Source of the DNA: an uncultured Prevotellaceae bacterium
GTDB lineage: Bacteria; Bacteroidota; Bacteroidia; Bacteroidales; Bacteroidaceae
Length of the DNA: 62,423 bases
Assembly (NCBI GenBank): GCA_900318775.1
Contig: ONLY01000012.1
Coordinates: 1-62,423, forward strand
Direction of reading: 5' to 3'
The notes below the pieces were generated by a model. It saw only the letters and a program-made list of their open reading frames with translations, did no database searches and was not told the DNA's origin. Position 1 is the stretch's first letter. Each line of letters begins with the position of its first letter. A program made the translations under genes and the position numbers. Positions 54,507 to 61,250 of the stretch are shown here, piece by piece.

Positions 54507-54790
54507 AGTGTGCGCAACTGTTCTAAGGCCTCTTCAGAAGTCATGCTTGGCTCAGTTTCCACCTGTTTCATGCTGCGCTTGATGATACGTGCCAGCTTAT
54601 AGGCTTCTTCCAACTGAAGCATCCTGTTCCAACGCCGAGTGCTCATGCTCACGGTCACCCGTCCAGGCTTTCTGTCGATAATTGCTTCCATAATTACACT
54701 TTGTTTTCGTTTTTCTACGTGCAAAGATATATAATTCCGCTGAAATCCCCGCCATTTCCCTCAGAAAATTATCTGCACTTGTAGCAGCGA
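54389..54790. repeat. Pair of 22-nt direct repeats flanking the toxin-antitoxin remnant
   Basis: TTATCTGCACTTGCAGCAGC (54389-54408, continuing GA) and its near copy at 54769-54790 (one C/T difference) lie 380 nt apart. The first is inside the truncated toxin's 3' end; the second is upstream of the antitoxin's start. Confidence 0.8.
54503..54691 (-). CDS. Probable antitoxin of a decayed type II module
   Basis: 62 residues from ATG 54691, chosen over 54724 because the conserved-looking core starts there (MEAIIDRKPGRVTVSMSTRR). Small, with a beta-like DRKPGRVTVSMS segment and a helix (WNRMLQLEEAYKLARIIKRS), compatible with an antitoxin. Its stop overlaps the toxin start by ATGA, the usual arrangement. 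A minus-strand TATCTTTG (about 54730) upstream may be the -7 box. Confidence 0.6.
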   Translation of the reverse strand: MEAIIDRKPGRVTVSMSTRRWNRMLQLEEAYKLARIIKRSMKQVETEPSMTSEEALEQLRTL

Positions 54791-54806
54791 AAGCAGAGTC
54801 AAGCAA

Positions 54807-54862
54807 ACTGTCAATTGTCACCTGTCAACTATCAACTGTCAACTATCAACTATCCCCTGTCC
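54807..54862 (+). repeat. Eight 7-bp repeats
   Basis: Continuous heptamers: ACTGTCA, ATTGTCA, CCTGTCA, ACTATCA, ACTGTCA, ACTATCA, ACTATCC, CCTGTCC. A further five, CAACTAT, CAACTGT, CAACTAT, CAACTGT, CAATTCC, run at 55037-55071, right up to the nuclease gene's stop codon. CCTGTCCCTGTGGCATC (54856-54872) recurs at 57977-57993. Confidence 0.9.
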
Positions 54863-54872
54863 CTGTGGCATC

Positions 54873-55037
54873 AGAGCCGTGCAAGGCTCTTCTATTTCTG
54901 GGCTTTGCCCCAAGATTTTTATTTTATTTGAATGATTTCTTGCGCAGCAATAAAAAACAACCAAGCCGCGCAAGGCTCCAAAAATCCGTGCTATCCGCGC
55001 AATCTGTGTGCCCTCAACACACACACCGCGTCAGCCC
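54873..55037. repeat. Dispersed intergenic hairpin repeat, copy B
   Basis: The same modules as copy A but longer and in another order: AGAGCCGTGCAAGGCTCT (54873-54890), GGGCTTTGCCCC (54900-54911), a T-rich run, TGATTTCTTGCGCAGCAATA (from about 54933), AGCCGCGCAAGGCT (about 54964-54977), GCGCAATCTGTGTG (54997-55010), CCGCGTCAGCCC (55026-55037). It fills the gap between two heptamer arrays; no coding sequence is seen. Confidence 0.85.
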
Positions 55038-55071
55038 AACTATCAACTGTCAACTATCAACTGTCAATTCC

Positions 55072-55935
55072 CTAAATTCCCCAAGCCGCAGGATTGCATT
55101 CCCCTTCCAGCAGCCTCTCCTGCTTATCATCCAAGTTCACAAAGAAGTCAAAACCAGTCAGCCGTTCCACCTCATCCACCGAGACCGCATAGTCCCTGAT
55201 ATCACCCTCACACGCCTGGTTAGGATACACAAAGCCCATCGCCTTAGGCACACGCCTCATCATCAGCACCACCTTGAAGAAAGCGTCAGGCACAGCAATC
55301 CTCATTCCCTTGCGGCGGCCTATAGTCTGAGCAGGCGTCTTGCTAAATATCGGGCCGCAGCAGATGTAGAGCGTGCCATAATTATTCGCCCACGAACGGC
55401 ATTGCATCTCCAGCTCGTTCCACGCCTCCATATTCAAGTCATGATTCTGCGGACAAATATTAGTCATGCCAAACGACTCATCCATCGCCACCTTCGTCAG
55501 CTTGCAGTCACCAGCCGGACACATATGCCCACGGTCATAACCACTCCCTGCATAATCAAAATAGTCCACACGCGAAGCCTCCTCCACCTCCAAGTCAGCA
55601 TGGAAATGATTCGAGCGCTTCACCTGTCCACCCACACGCTCCTTCGTCAGGCACCAGCATACATAGTTAGGACACAAGCGCTCCACATTATATGAAATAA
55701 GGAACTGCGACTTCTGCAACATCAGCTCCGGCACGCCACGCAGCTTTCCAGGGCGCTCCAGCGGCACCGTCCTCTCCTTCGCCTTCACCTTTGCAGCAGG
55801 CGTAGCCATCGCCACCGAGCCGCTATGCCGTCCTCCGCAAGCCCACAGATAATTCAGTCCCATCACACCTGCCACCAGCAAGATGCAAGAGAGCAGAATC
55901 TTCCATGAATTACGCTTCTTTCTCGTTCGATTCAT
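55072..55935 (-). CDS. Exported DNA/RNA non-specific endonuclease (NucA family)
   Basis: 287 residues. An N-terminal basic stretch and a hydrophobic segment (SWKILLSCILLVAGVMGLNY) serve as anchor or signal. The beta-beta-alpha-metal nuclease motif is YDRGHMCPAGD near residue 155 (DRGH includes the general-base His), followed by the expected Asn in the NICPQNHDLN metal site. The enzyme degrades extracellular or periplasmic DNA and RNA. A short hairpin (CCCGT...ACGGG, about 55957-55968) lies in the leader. Its stop codon abuts a heptamer array. Confidence 0.9.
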   Translation of the reverse strand: MNRTRKKRNSWKILLSCILLVAGVMGLNYLWACGGRHSGSVAMATPAAKVKAKERTVPLERPGKLRGVPELMLQKSQFLISYNVERLCPNYVCWCLTKERVGGQVKRSNHFHADLEVEEASRVDYFDYAGSGYDRGHMCPAGDCKLTKVAMDESFGMTNICPQNHDLNMEAWNELEMQCRSWANNYGTLYICCGPIFSKTPAQTIGRRKGMRIAVPDAFFKVVLMMRRVPKAMGFVYPNQACEGDIRDYAVSVDEVERLTGFDFFVNLDDKQERLLEGECNPAAWGI

Positions 55936-56008
55936 TCCTTTTTACCTTTCAAAAGCCCGTCCTCACGGGGATTTTATGCAAAATTAATAAAGATTTAACA
56001 AAAAGATG

Positions 56009-56038
56009 TTGTCATAATAAAAAAAAGTCCTACCTTTG
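56009..56038 (+). promoter_or_regulatory. Predicted promoter of tRNA-Thr
   Basis: TTG (56009-56011), a 19-nt spacer and TACCTTTG (56031-56038) match the consensus. The tRNA starts 44 nt past the -7 box. Confidence 0.85.
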
Positions 56039-56081
56039 CATCGCTTTTAACAAAAGGCACAGTCTTTTTGCTATTTGCCTT

Positions 56082-56154
<73 letters not shown>

Positions 56155-56209
56155 CAACATGAGAGGTGTGCCACACGTGGCGCACCTTTATTTATTTCAT
56201 ATTCACAAC

Positions 56210-56515
56210 ATGCTCATCTACAACACCACCTTCCAAGTTGGCAACGAAGACGCACAGCATCTCGTCGTCTATCTGCACGAAAAATACATCCCTGAAGCAC
56301 AAAAGACAGGCATCATGACCCACGCCCGACTCAGCCGTATACTCTCCCATCACGATGACCAATCCGAATGCTTCTCCGTGCAGTTCGAAGTAGAAAGCAT
56401 GGCCTTGCTTCACAAATGGTATTCATCTGAAGGCAAAGCACTTAACGATGAGTTGTTAAAGATATTCAAGAACAAAGTCGTAGGCTTCCCCACCATGATG
56501 GAAGTCATAGAATAA
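56210..56515 (+). CDS. DUF4286 family protein
   Basis: 101 residues from ATG 56210; the upstream part of the frame runs through the tRNA and is not coding. It resembles the DUF4286 family (an alpha-beta ferredoxin-like fold; MLIYNTTFQVGNEDAQHLVV and ...FPTMMEVIE). Its stop is directly followed by the ruvC ATG, so the two are translated together. Function unknown. Confidence 0.85.
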   Translation: MLIYNTTFQVGNEDAQHLVVYLHEKYIPEAQKTGIMTHARLSRILSHHDDQSECFSVQFEVESMALLHKWYSSEGKALNDELLKIFKNKVVGFPTMMEVIE

Positions 56516-57091
56516 ATGGCAACAGCATCCCCCAACATAGAGAAATACATCTTAGGCGTTGACCCTGGCACCAACGTCATGGGCTATGGTGTACTGAAAG
56601 TGAAAGGCAACAAAGCCGAGCTGGTAGCGATGGGAGTCATCGAGCTCAAGAAATACGCCAGCCACTACCTCCGCTTAGGCAAAATCTTCGAGCGCATCAC
56701 CAGCATCATCGACTCCTACCATCCCGACGAGATGGCCATCGAGGCCCCCTTCTTCGGAAAGAACGTCCAGTCCATGCTCAAGTTGGGCCGCGCCCAGGGA
56801 GTAGCCATCACCGCCGCCATCATGCGCGACATTCCCATCACCGAATACGAGCCCCGCAAAATCAAGATGGCCATCACTGGCAACGGCAGCGCAGCCAAAG
56901 AGCAAGTAGCCGGCATGCTGCAACGAATGCTCCACATCTCCAAAGAAGACATGGACGTGCAGCTCGACGCCACCGATGCCCTTGGTGCCGCCTACTGTCA
57001 CTTCATCCAGATGGGCAAGCCCGAAGTGGAGCACAAGTTCAACTCATGGAAAGACTTTGTCAAAAAGAACGCCGACAAAGTGCATTCATAA
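56516..57091 (+). CDS. ruvC: Holliday-junction resolvase RuvC
   Basis: 191 residues. It cuts four-way DNA junctions with Ruv[19 protein letters not shown] carries the first catalytic Asp; the Glu is in [11 protein letters not shown] near 71; the late acidic pair is in [16 protein letters not shown] near 146. Length is normal. It is the last gene before the repeat-rich stretch. Confidence 0.96.
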   Translation: MATASPNIEKYILGVDPGTNVMGYGVLKVKGNKAELVAMGVIELKKYASHYLRLGKIFERITSIIDSYHPDEMAIEAPFFGKNVQSMLKLGRAQGVAITAAIMRDIPITEYEPRKIKMAITGNGSAAKEQVAGMLQRMLHISKEDMDVQLDATDALGAAYCHFIQMGKPEVEHKFNSWKDFVKKNADKVHS

Positions 57092-57285
57092 TCCGTTCAG
57101 CCCTTTTGCAAAGATTGACTCCGTCGAACTAACGGTTCGTCTTCGTCTCCCTTTTCGTCTTCGTTTTCGTCTAAAAACAACATCCCCCTTTGGGGTGATT
57201 TAGCAGATAAAGCAGATTCGCCGCTTTCTGCGGTATACGAAGGGCACACAGATTCCGTAGATTCCACAGATTTTGGAAGCCAAGA

Positions 57286-57385
57286 ATGGCTCTCTAATTT
57301 CAGGGCTTTGCCCCCAGATTTTTAATAGATTTTGATTGATTTCTTGCGCAGCAATAAAAGCGCCTAAGAGCCGTCCGAGGCTCCC
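57286..57385. repeat. Dispersed intergenic hairpin repeat, copy C
   Basis: Starts just after GCCAAGAATGGC (57280-57291), then GGGCTTTGCCCC (57303-57314), TTTTAATAGATTTTGATTGA, TTGCGCAGCAA (about 57343-57353) and AGAGCCGTCCGAGGCTC (57367-57383). The TTGCGCAGCAA module matches copy B; the spacer before it matches copy A. Confidence 0.8.
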
Positions 57386-57488
57386 ATTCGTGCAATTGAC
57401 TCCGTCGAGCTAAAGGTTCGTGCAATTCGTGCAATTCGTGGGCGTTCCCTTTTTCGTGTTTGTCGCGCAGCTTCATGTTCGTTTTCGC

Positions 57489-57565
57489 CCTCAGCCCTCA
57501 GCCTTTAGACTTTAGACATTTGACATTAGACTTTAGACATTAGACTTCAGCCCTCAGCCTTTTGC
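57489..57565 (+). repeat. Eleven 7-bp repeats
   Basis: Continuous units: CCTCAGC, CCTCAGC, CTTTAGA, CTTTAGA, CATTTGA, CATTAGA, CTTTAGA, CATTAGA, CTTCAGC, CCTCAGC, CTTTTGC. They differ in sequence from the TCAACTG heptamers but share the 7-bp period. Confidence 0.9.
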
Positions 57566-57695
57566 CATACTCTAGGCATACTCTAGCCATACTCTAGCCA
57601 TACTCTAAGCATACTCATGAGTAAGCCTAGAGTAAGCCTAGAAGGAGCCTAGGAGGAGCCTAGGAGGAGCTTAGGAGGAGCTTAGGAGGAGGCTA
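57564..57695. repeat. Twelve 11-bp repeats forming a large quasi-palindrome
   Basis: Units at 57564, 57575 and every 11 bp to 57685. The first four are GCCATACTCTA-like, the fifth is AGCATACTCAT, then GAGTAAGCCTA (two), GAAGGAGCCTA, GGAGGAGCCTA, GGAGGAGCTTA (two) and GGAGGAGGCTA. Units on the two sides are roughly reverse complements, about the centre ACTCATGAGT (57613-57622). Confidence 0.9.
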
Positions 57696-57811
57696 GAGCA
57701 TGATTGTGTAGTGCGCTGATTGGGGTTGTCAGTTTTCTGTCTGACGACTAGATAGAGTTAACGCGTTCATAAAATGGAACTAATTTACGTTGACAGTAAA
57801 GCACATGTAAG

Positions 57812-57866
57812 AGTCCTCCTTTAGTCCTCCTTTAGTGTTCCTTTACTCTTCCTTTAGTGTTCCTTG
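57812..57866. repeat. Five further 11-bp repeats
   Basis: AGTCCTCCTTT (two), AGTGTTCCTTT, ACTCTTCCTTT, AGTGTTCCTTG. They resemble the reverse complement of the GGAGGAGCTTA units. Confidence 0.88.
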
Positions 57867-58035
57867 CGTTCATAGTGATAAGATAGTAGGTTCGTAGTGA
57901 TATCTCTGGCCAATCATCTTCCGGCAGCGGAAAATCGATTGGGATGTACAGACATTTGACATCTATATGCCACTCACCTGTCCCTGTGGCATCCAAGACA
58001 GCAGCTTTTCATATATATCCCTTTTCATCAGTAAG

Positions 58036-58118
58036 ACATTTTTATGTACGACTTTTATACAATAATATACATTTTTATGTACGACTTCTGGCTACAGAGT
58101 TACATTTTTCTGCACGAG
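58036..58118 (+). repeat. Three 33-bp-spaced direct repeats
   Basis: ACATTTTTATGTACGACTT at 58036-58054 and again at 58069-58087, then ACATTTTTCTGCACGAG at 58102-58118. The spacing is exactly 33 bp each time. Confidence 0.8.
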
Positions 58119-58304
58119 ATTCCAAACTTTTTGCCATTTTTTCGAGGGAATGCAGGGCGATTAATGCCAATTTTGTAAGGGGTTAACCGCTTGCCTGAAA
58201 AGGTTGACTCTCCCCCGAAAATCAGGTCTGTTTTGCCTATTTCCACATCATTGATGATGTGTTTTTTGTACCCTTTCAGGGGGTGAAAAAGTTCAGCATG
58301 GTGT

Positions 58305-58871
58305 TTAAATGGTAAACAAATGGGGAGAATGGCATAGGTGGTATTGGTCATCATGAACAGAAGCATTGGAGAAGATGGTATTGTTTTGTTCCACAATCCC
58401 ATAGCTTTCATGTGCATGACCAAAGAGGTGGTAGCGAGGTCTTACCTCCATAATACGTTTGAACAATGGTACATTTCCCCAATGAATTCCTGCTGATTCA
58501 TCCAAAATCATGATGGGTGGCTCATGGGTGATGACAACGTATGTGCCTTCAGGGATGAGGCGCTCTGAATGATTGTATGCGATGCCAAAGAACTTCACGC
58601 CATCGATGGTTACACCCCTGTCTTGCAGGAAGAACACATTGTCGGGCAAGTCTTCAATGTCTAGAGCATCCCATAAGCAGAGATCATGGTTGCCTGCCAC
58701 AAACAACTTATAGGGATAGGGCAAATCCATGAACCAGTTGAGAAAATCAAGCACCTCCCCCTCTGTCCCATTGTCTGCAAAGTCGCCACAATGCACAATC
58801 ACATCGGCTTCTGGCAGGTTTGTCAGTAACCGATGACGATTGTGTGTGTCTGAGATTTGCAGAATTTTCAT
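58305..58871 (-). CDS. Calcineurin-like metallophosphoesterase
   Basis: 188 residues. The two-metal phosphoesterase motifs are all present: ISDTHN at the N-terminus, VHCGDFAD near 27, VAGNHDLCL near 58, VVITHEPP near 112 and LFGHAHES near 150. Similar to the small MPPED-type phosphodiesterases. The substrate is unknown. It lies 45 nt after the DnaB-like gene on the same strand. Whether it belongs to the cassette is unclear. Confidence 0.9.
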   Translation of the reverse strand: MKILQISDTHNRHRLLTNLPEADVIVHCGDFADNGTEGEVLDFLNWFMDLPYPYKLFVAGNHDLCLWDALDIEDLPDNVFFLQDRGVTIDGVKFFGIAYNHSERLIPEGTYVVITHEPPIMILDESAGIHWGNVPLFKRIMEVRPRYHLFGHAHESYGIVEQNNTIFSNASVHDDQYHLCHSPHLFTI

Positions 58872-58916
58872 GTGCTTATCGATTCTCCGTCATTAAACAA
58901 GACAACAGACCATTCA

Positions 58917-59552
58917 TCACCAAACAGTTCTACTCTCAAGAGTCTTGCTCGAATTCTGCTCCACGGGACGATTCAGCTGCGAGAGCGCTATAATAGGAAC
59001 GTCCAATTCTCTGGCCAATAATTTGAGCGAACGAGTTATGCCCGACATTTCTTCTTGACACGATCCGCACGAACCATCAGGCGCATTCATTAGCTGGAGG
59101 TAGTCGATGATAATCATCTTCACACTATAATCACGCACCAACTTGTGGGCTCTCACACGAAGTTCAGACACGGAAAGCGAAGGAGAATCATCTACATAAA
59201 ACGGAGCACCCAACATTTCATTCATCCTTGTATCAATTTGTGACCACTCATTCTCTGCCAACTTTCCATTCTTAATCTTTTCACGGGGAATCTCACAACC
59301 AGATAGCAACAGACGATTCACCAATTGCACATTGGACATTTCAAGAGAAAACATCGCAACAGGAATCTTCTTTTCGATAGCCATATTACTGACTAATGAC
59401 AAAGCGAAAGCCGTCTTTCCCATTGCGGGTCTTCCTGCAAAAACAATCAAGTTCCCATTCTGCCAACCATGGGTAACGGCATCCAGTTTATCAAATCCAG
59501 ATGCCAAGCCTTTAAGGCCATTCATAATCATTTCATTCATTATTGTTTTCAT
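58917..59552 (-). CDS. Shortened DnaB-like RecA-fold ATPase
   Basis: About 212 residues; the start is uncertain (ATG at 59552, 59540 or 59531). It matches the C-terminal ATPase of replicative helicase DnaB: GLASGFDKLDAVTHGWQNGN, Walker A AGRPAMGKTAFALS, FSLEMSN and Walker B IIDYLQLMN. It stops at EQNSSKTLESRTVW, before the DnaB segment that includes the arginine finger and late motif. Neither the N-terminal domain nor the full ATPase ending is present. It cannot be the cell's main DnaB. No continuation was found in other frames. Confidence 0.85.
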   Translation of the reverse strand: MKTIMNEMIMNGLKGLASGFDKLDAVTHGWQNGNLIVFAGRPAMGKTAFALSLVSNMAIEKKIPVAMFSLEMSNVQLVNRLLLSGCEIPREKIKNGKLAENEWSQIDTRMNEMLGAPFYVDDSPSLSVSELRVRAHKLVRDYSVKMIIIDYLQLMNAPDGSCGSCQEEMSGITRSLKLLARELDVPIIALSQLNRPVEQNSSKTLESRTVW

Positions 59553-59949
59553 TTTTATTGGATTGATAATAATACACTGCAACTACTCTAACCTCATCAC
59601 TTTTCCATACTCCAATTCCCCACTCTGGTCTGATTTCAGAACATTCTTTCAGAAAATCGTGGAAGATTCCCATGTCTTCTATTAATACCCTTTCGCTCCA
59701 CGTGTCATATATAAAGATGGCCATCTTGATTAGTGAACGTTCTTTCTGTATCTGGCGATATTCTTCCTTTATCTGTTCCATTACTTTGACTATCGCATGA
59801 GGTTCTGAATCTGCACACCTGCAATCAGAGGCAATCATATTGGTGTTGAGCGGAAGGAAGTTCTCTGGTAATATCTTAACTATAGACGGGGTCTTAAACC
59901 ACATCTCAAGGAGTAGTTCATAAACCGTTTTACCGTTTCTAATTATCAT
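59533..59949 (-). CDS. Unknown protein of the terminal cassette
   Basis: 138 residues. The sequence is mixed, with a cysteine pair (DCRCAD) near residue 43, a long helix (IVKVMEQIKEEYRQIQKERS) and a beta segment near the end (IGVWKSDEVRVVAVYYY). No family was recognised. It overlaps the start of the DnaB-like gene, and is 50 nt after the polymerase-like gene, so all are likely cotranscribed. Confidence 0.6.
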   Translation of the reverse strand: MIIRNGKTVYELLLEMWFKTPSIVKILPENFLPLNTNMIASDCRCADSEPHAIVKVMEQIKEEYRQIQKERSLIKMAIFIYDTWSERVLIEDMGIFHDFLKECSEIRPEWGIGVWKSDEVRVVAVYYYQSNKNENNNE

Positions 59950-59999
59950 GTTCTTTTGTGAATTATTGGATTAGATGTTATTGTTCATTCACCACATTG

Positions 60000-60500
60000 T
60001 TATTTGAGAATCCGTTTGAATTCCACCACCATCTTGGGCAGTTTGAGGATGGGTTGTCCTAATCTGGTCGTCATACCATCGAAACGTGCCTTCGCCCACT
60101 CAACCACCTGGTTGCGCACCTCGTTATCGTAGGCAACCACGACTTGCAGAGGATACTCACCCAAGAACAAGCCAGGCACGTAGGTGTCGGCACTATCTGG
60201 GCAGACCGTAGTGATTCCCATGAGGTATGGGACAATCGCACCATTCAGCGAACAGCGCTCGTTCTCCGGCTCGATTCCGAACTCTCTGCGCACACCATCC
60301 ACAATGTCGCGAAGTGCCAGCAGGGCATCCACCAGCCCGTTCTGACAGATGGCATCCACTTCCACCCTCAGTTCAGGTGCATCGGCAGCGATAAAGGTGC
60401 CCCTTTGCTGACGGGCGTACTCCACCTGAAACTTGAACGACTCGTTCTTTGCCTTCTCACTCAGTTGCGCTTTGCGCTTTTGATCTTTCTGCTTGCTCAT
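60000..60500 (-). CDS. Unknown protein resembling a fragment of the DNA polymerase III alpha palm
   Basis: 166 residues from ATG 60500; the frame also has a GTG at 60521. Residues 56-140 can be lined up with the NTPase/palm start of DnaE/PolC: ALLALRDIVDGVRREFGI then RCSLNGAIVPYLMGIT (DnaE has RGSAAGSLVAYLLGIT) and then the place of PDIDIDF, which here reads PLQVVVAYDNEVR. The catalytic aspartates are therefore absent. The first 25 residues are basic. This is a reading by eye; a chance resemblance is possible. Confidence 0.55.
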   Translation of the reverse strand: MSKQKDQKRKAQLSEKAKNESFKFQVEYARQQRGTFIAADAPELRVEVDAICQNGLVDALLALRDIVDGVRREFGIEPENERCSLNGAIVPYLMGITTVCPDSADTYVPGLFLGEYPLQVVVAYDNEVRNQVVEWAKARFDGMTTRLGQPILKLPKMVVEFKRILK

Positions 60501-60572
60501 ATCGTATAATTTTTTTAACACGTCTCTATATTATTTTATACGATTAAGCAACTTTTGAAAATGGCGATTTTG

Positions 60573-60604
60573 GGCGTTTTTGACGTCTTCTATGCAAAAA
60601 CGCC
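60573..60604. repeat. Perfect 10-bp inverted repeat between cassette genes
   Basis: GGCGTTTTTG (60573-60582) and CAAAAACGCC (60595-60604) around 12 nt, in the 118-nt gap between two cassette genes. It could be an operator or an RNA hairpin. No T-run follows on the minus strand, so it is not a typical terminator. Confidence 0.6.
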
Positions 60605-60639
60605 GCAGAACGACATCATTTTTATGGCATTATTTTTGA

Positions 60640-61248
60640 TTAATCTCCTTTCTCCATTTGTTCTTTTAGCTTCTGAACGAGTTTTTCTGACACAGGTTTT
60701 CTTGTTGGGAAAACGAATTGGCTTTCAACATGAGTGTGACCTCCTGGGTGCGTGTCATAAATCGTATATGAGTCATCGAACTTATCCATAAAGAACTCGT
60801 CTGTCACGCCATTTCCCAATCGACGTTTTCGCATTTGTTCTGCAAACTCAAGTGAAGGAGGCGTGTTGCCTATAATGGCAAGTTCAACCACATCACCATA
60901 TAGTACCTCAGCAATATCCCCTATCTTAAACCGTATTCTTTCATCGGGTCTGCCTCGAAAGACGCCATCTCTATCGGCCATGTTTTCTTCATACCAACTG
61001 CCATCAGGAAGATAGGTGCGAACGCCAACCACATCTTCTTCGTTTGGTTTAGGATTCAGCTTCCGTTCTGTGATGATATAACAGAATGTGTCACTTTCCA
61101 TATCCCAACTCTTCACAACCCTCTGCATGGCTTTCTCTGCCTTTTCCAAGGTTGTATAAGCTCCCAAACTCGAGTCGTGGAGTCTTTTTCTCACGGGGTA
61201 TCGTGTCCCATGAGTGCTGATCAGTTCGAGTTCAAATAATGTCTTCAT
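60640..61248 (-). CDS. Unknown protein of the terminal cassette
   Basis: 202 residues. FELELISTHGTRYPVRKRLH at the N-terminus, a mixed alpha/beta middle with GRPDERIRFKIGDIAEVLYG, and a C-terminal helix (RKPVSEKLVQKLKEQMEKGD). The DTHPGGHTHVES segment holds three histidines that could bind metal. No family was recognised. It is 2 nt from the nuclease-like gene and should be translated with it. Confidence 0.65.
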   Translation of the reverse strand: MKTLFELELISTHGTRYPVRKRLHDSSLGAYTTLEKAEKAMQRVVKSWDMESDTFCYIITERKLNPKPNEEDVVGVRTYLPDGSWYEENMADRDGVFRGRPDERIRFKIGDIAEVLYGDVVELAIIGNTPPSLEFAEQMRKRRLGNGVTDEFFMDKFDDSYTIYDTHPGGHTHVESQFVFPTRKPVSEKLVQKLKEQMEKGD

Positions 61249-61250
61249 TG

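Larger units (their letters stand above)
57092..58304. other. 1.2-kb repeat-filled stretch without genes
   Basis: It holds, in order, TCTTCG/TTTTCG-type runs (57138-57172); a repeat of GACTCCGTCGAACTAACGGT (57117-57136, near copy from 57398); repeat copy C; heptamers; two 11-bp arrays; CCTGTCCCTGTGGCATC (57977-57993), 33-bp-spaced units and a hairpin with a T-run (58244-58266). Two small ORFs in the last 360 nt show no gene-like features. Confidence 0.85.

Noticed and set aside
57564..57866. Coding reading of the 11-bp array
   Set aside because: An 11-bp period is not a multiple of three, and no frame is open across it for long.
57944..58186. Plus-strand ORF of 80 codons with repeated HFYVRLL
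   Set aside because: The peptide repeat only mirrors the 33-bp DNA repeat; no start context or promoter, and no gene-like composition.
58100..58423. Minus-strand ORF of 107 codons
   Set aside because: Its upstream part overlaps the metallophosphoesterase gene in another frame, and the remainder lies in repeat DNA.
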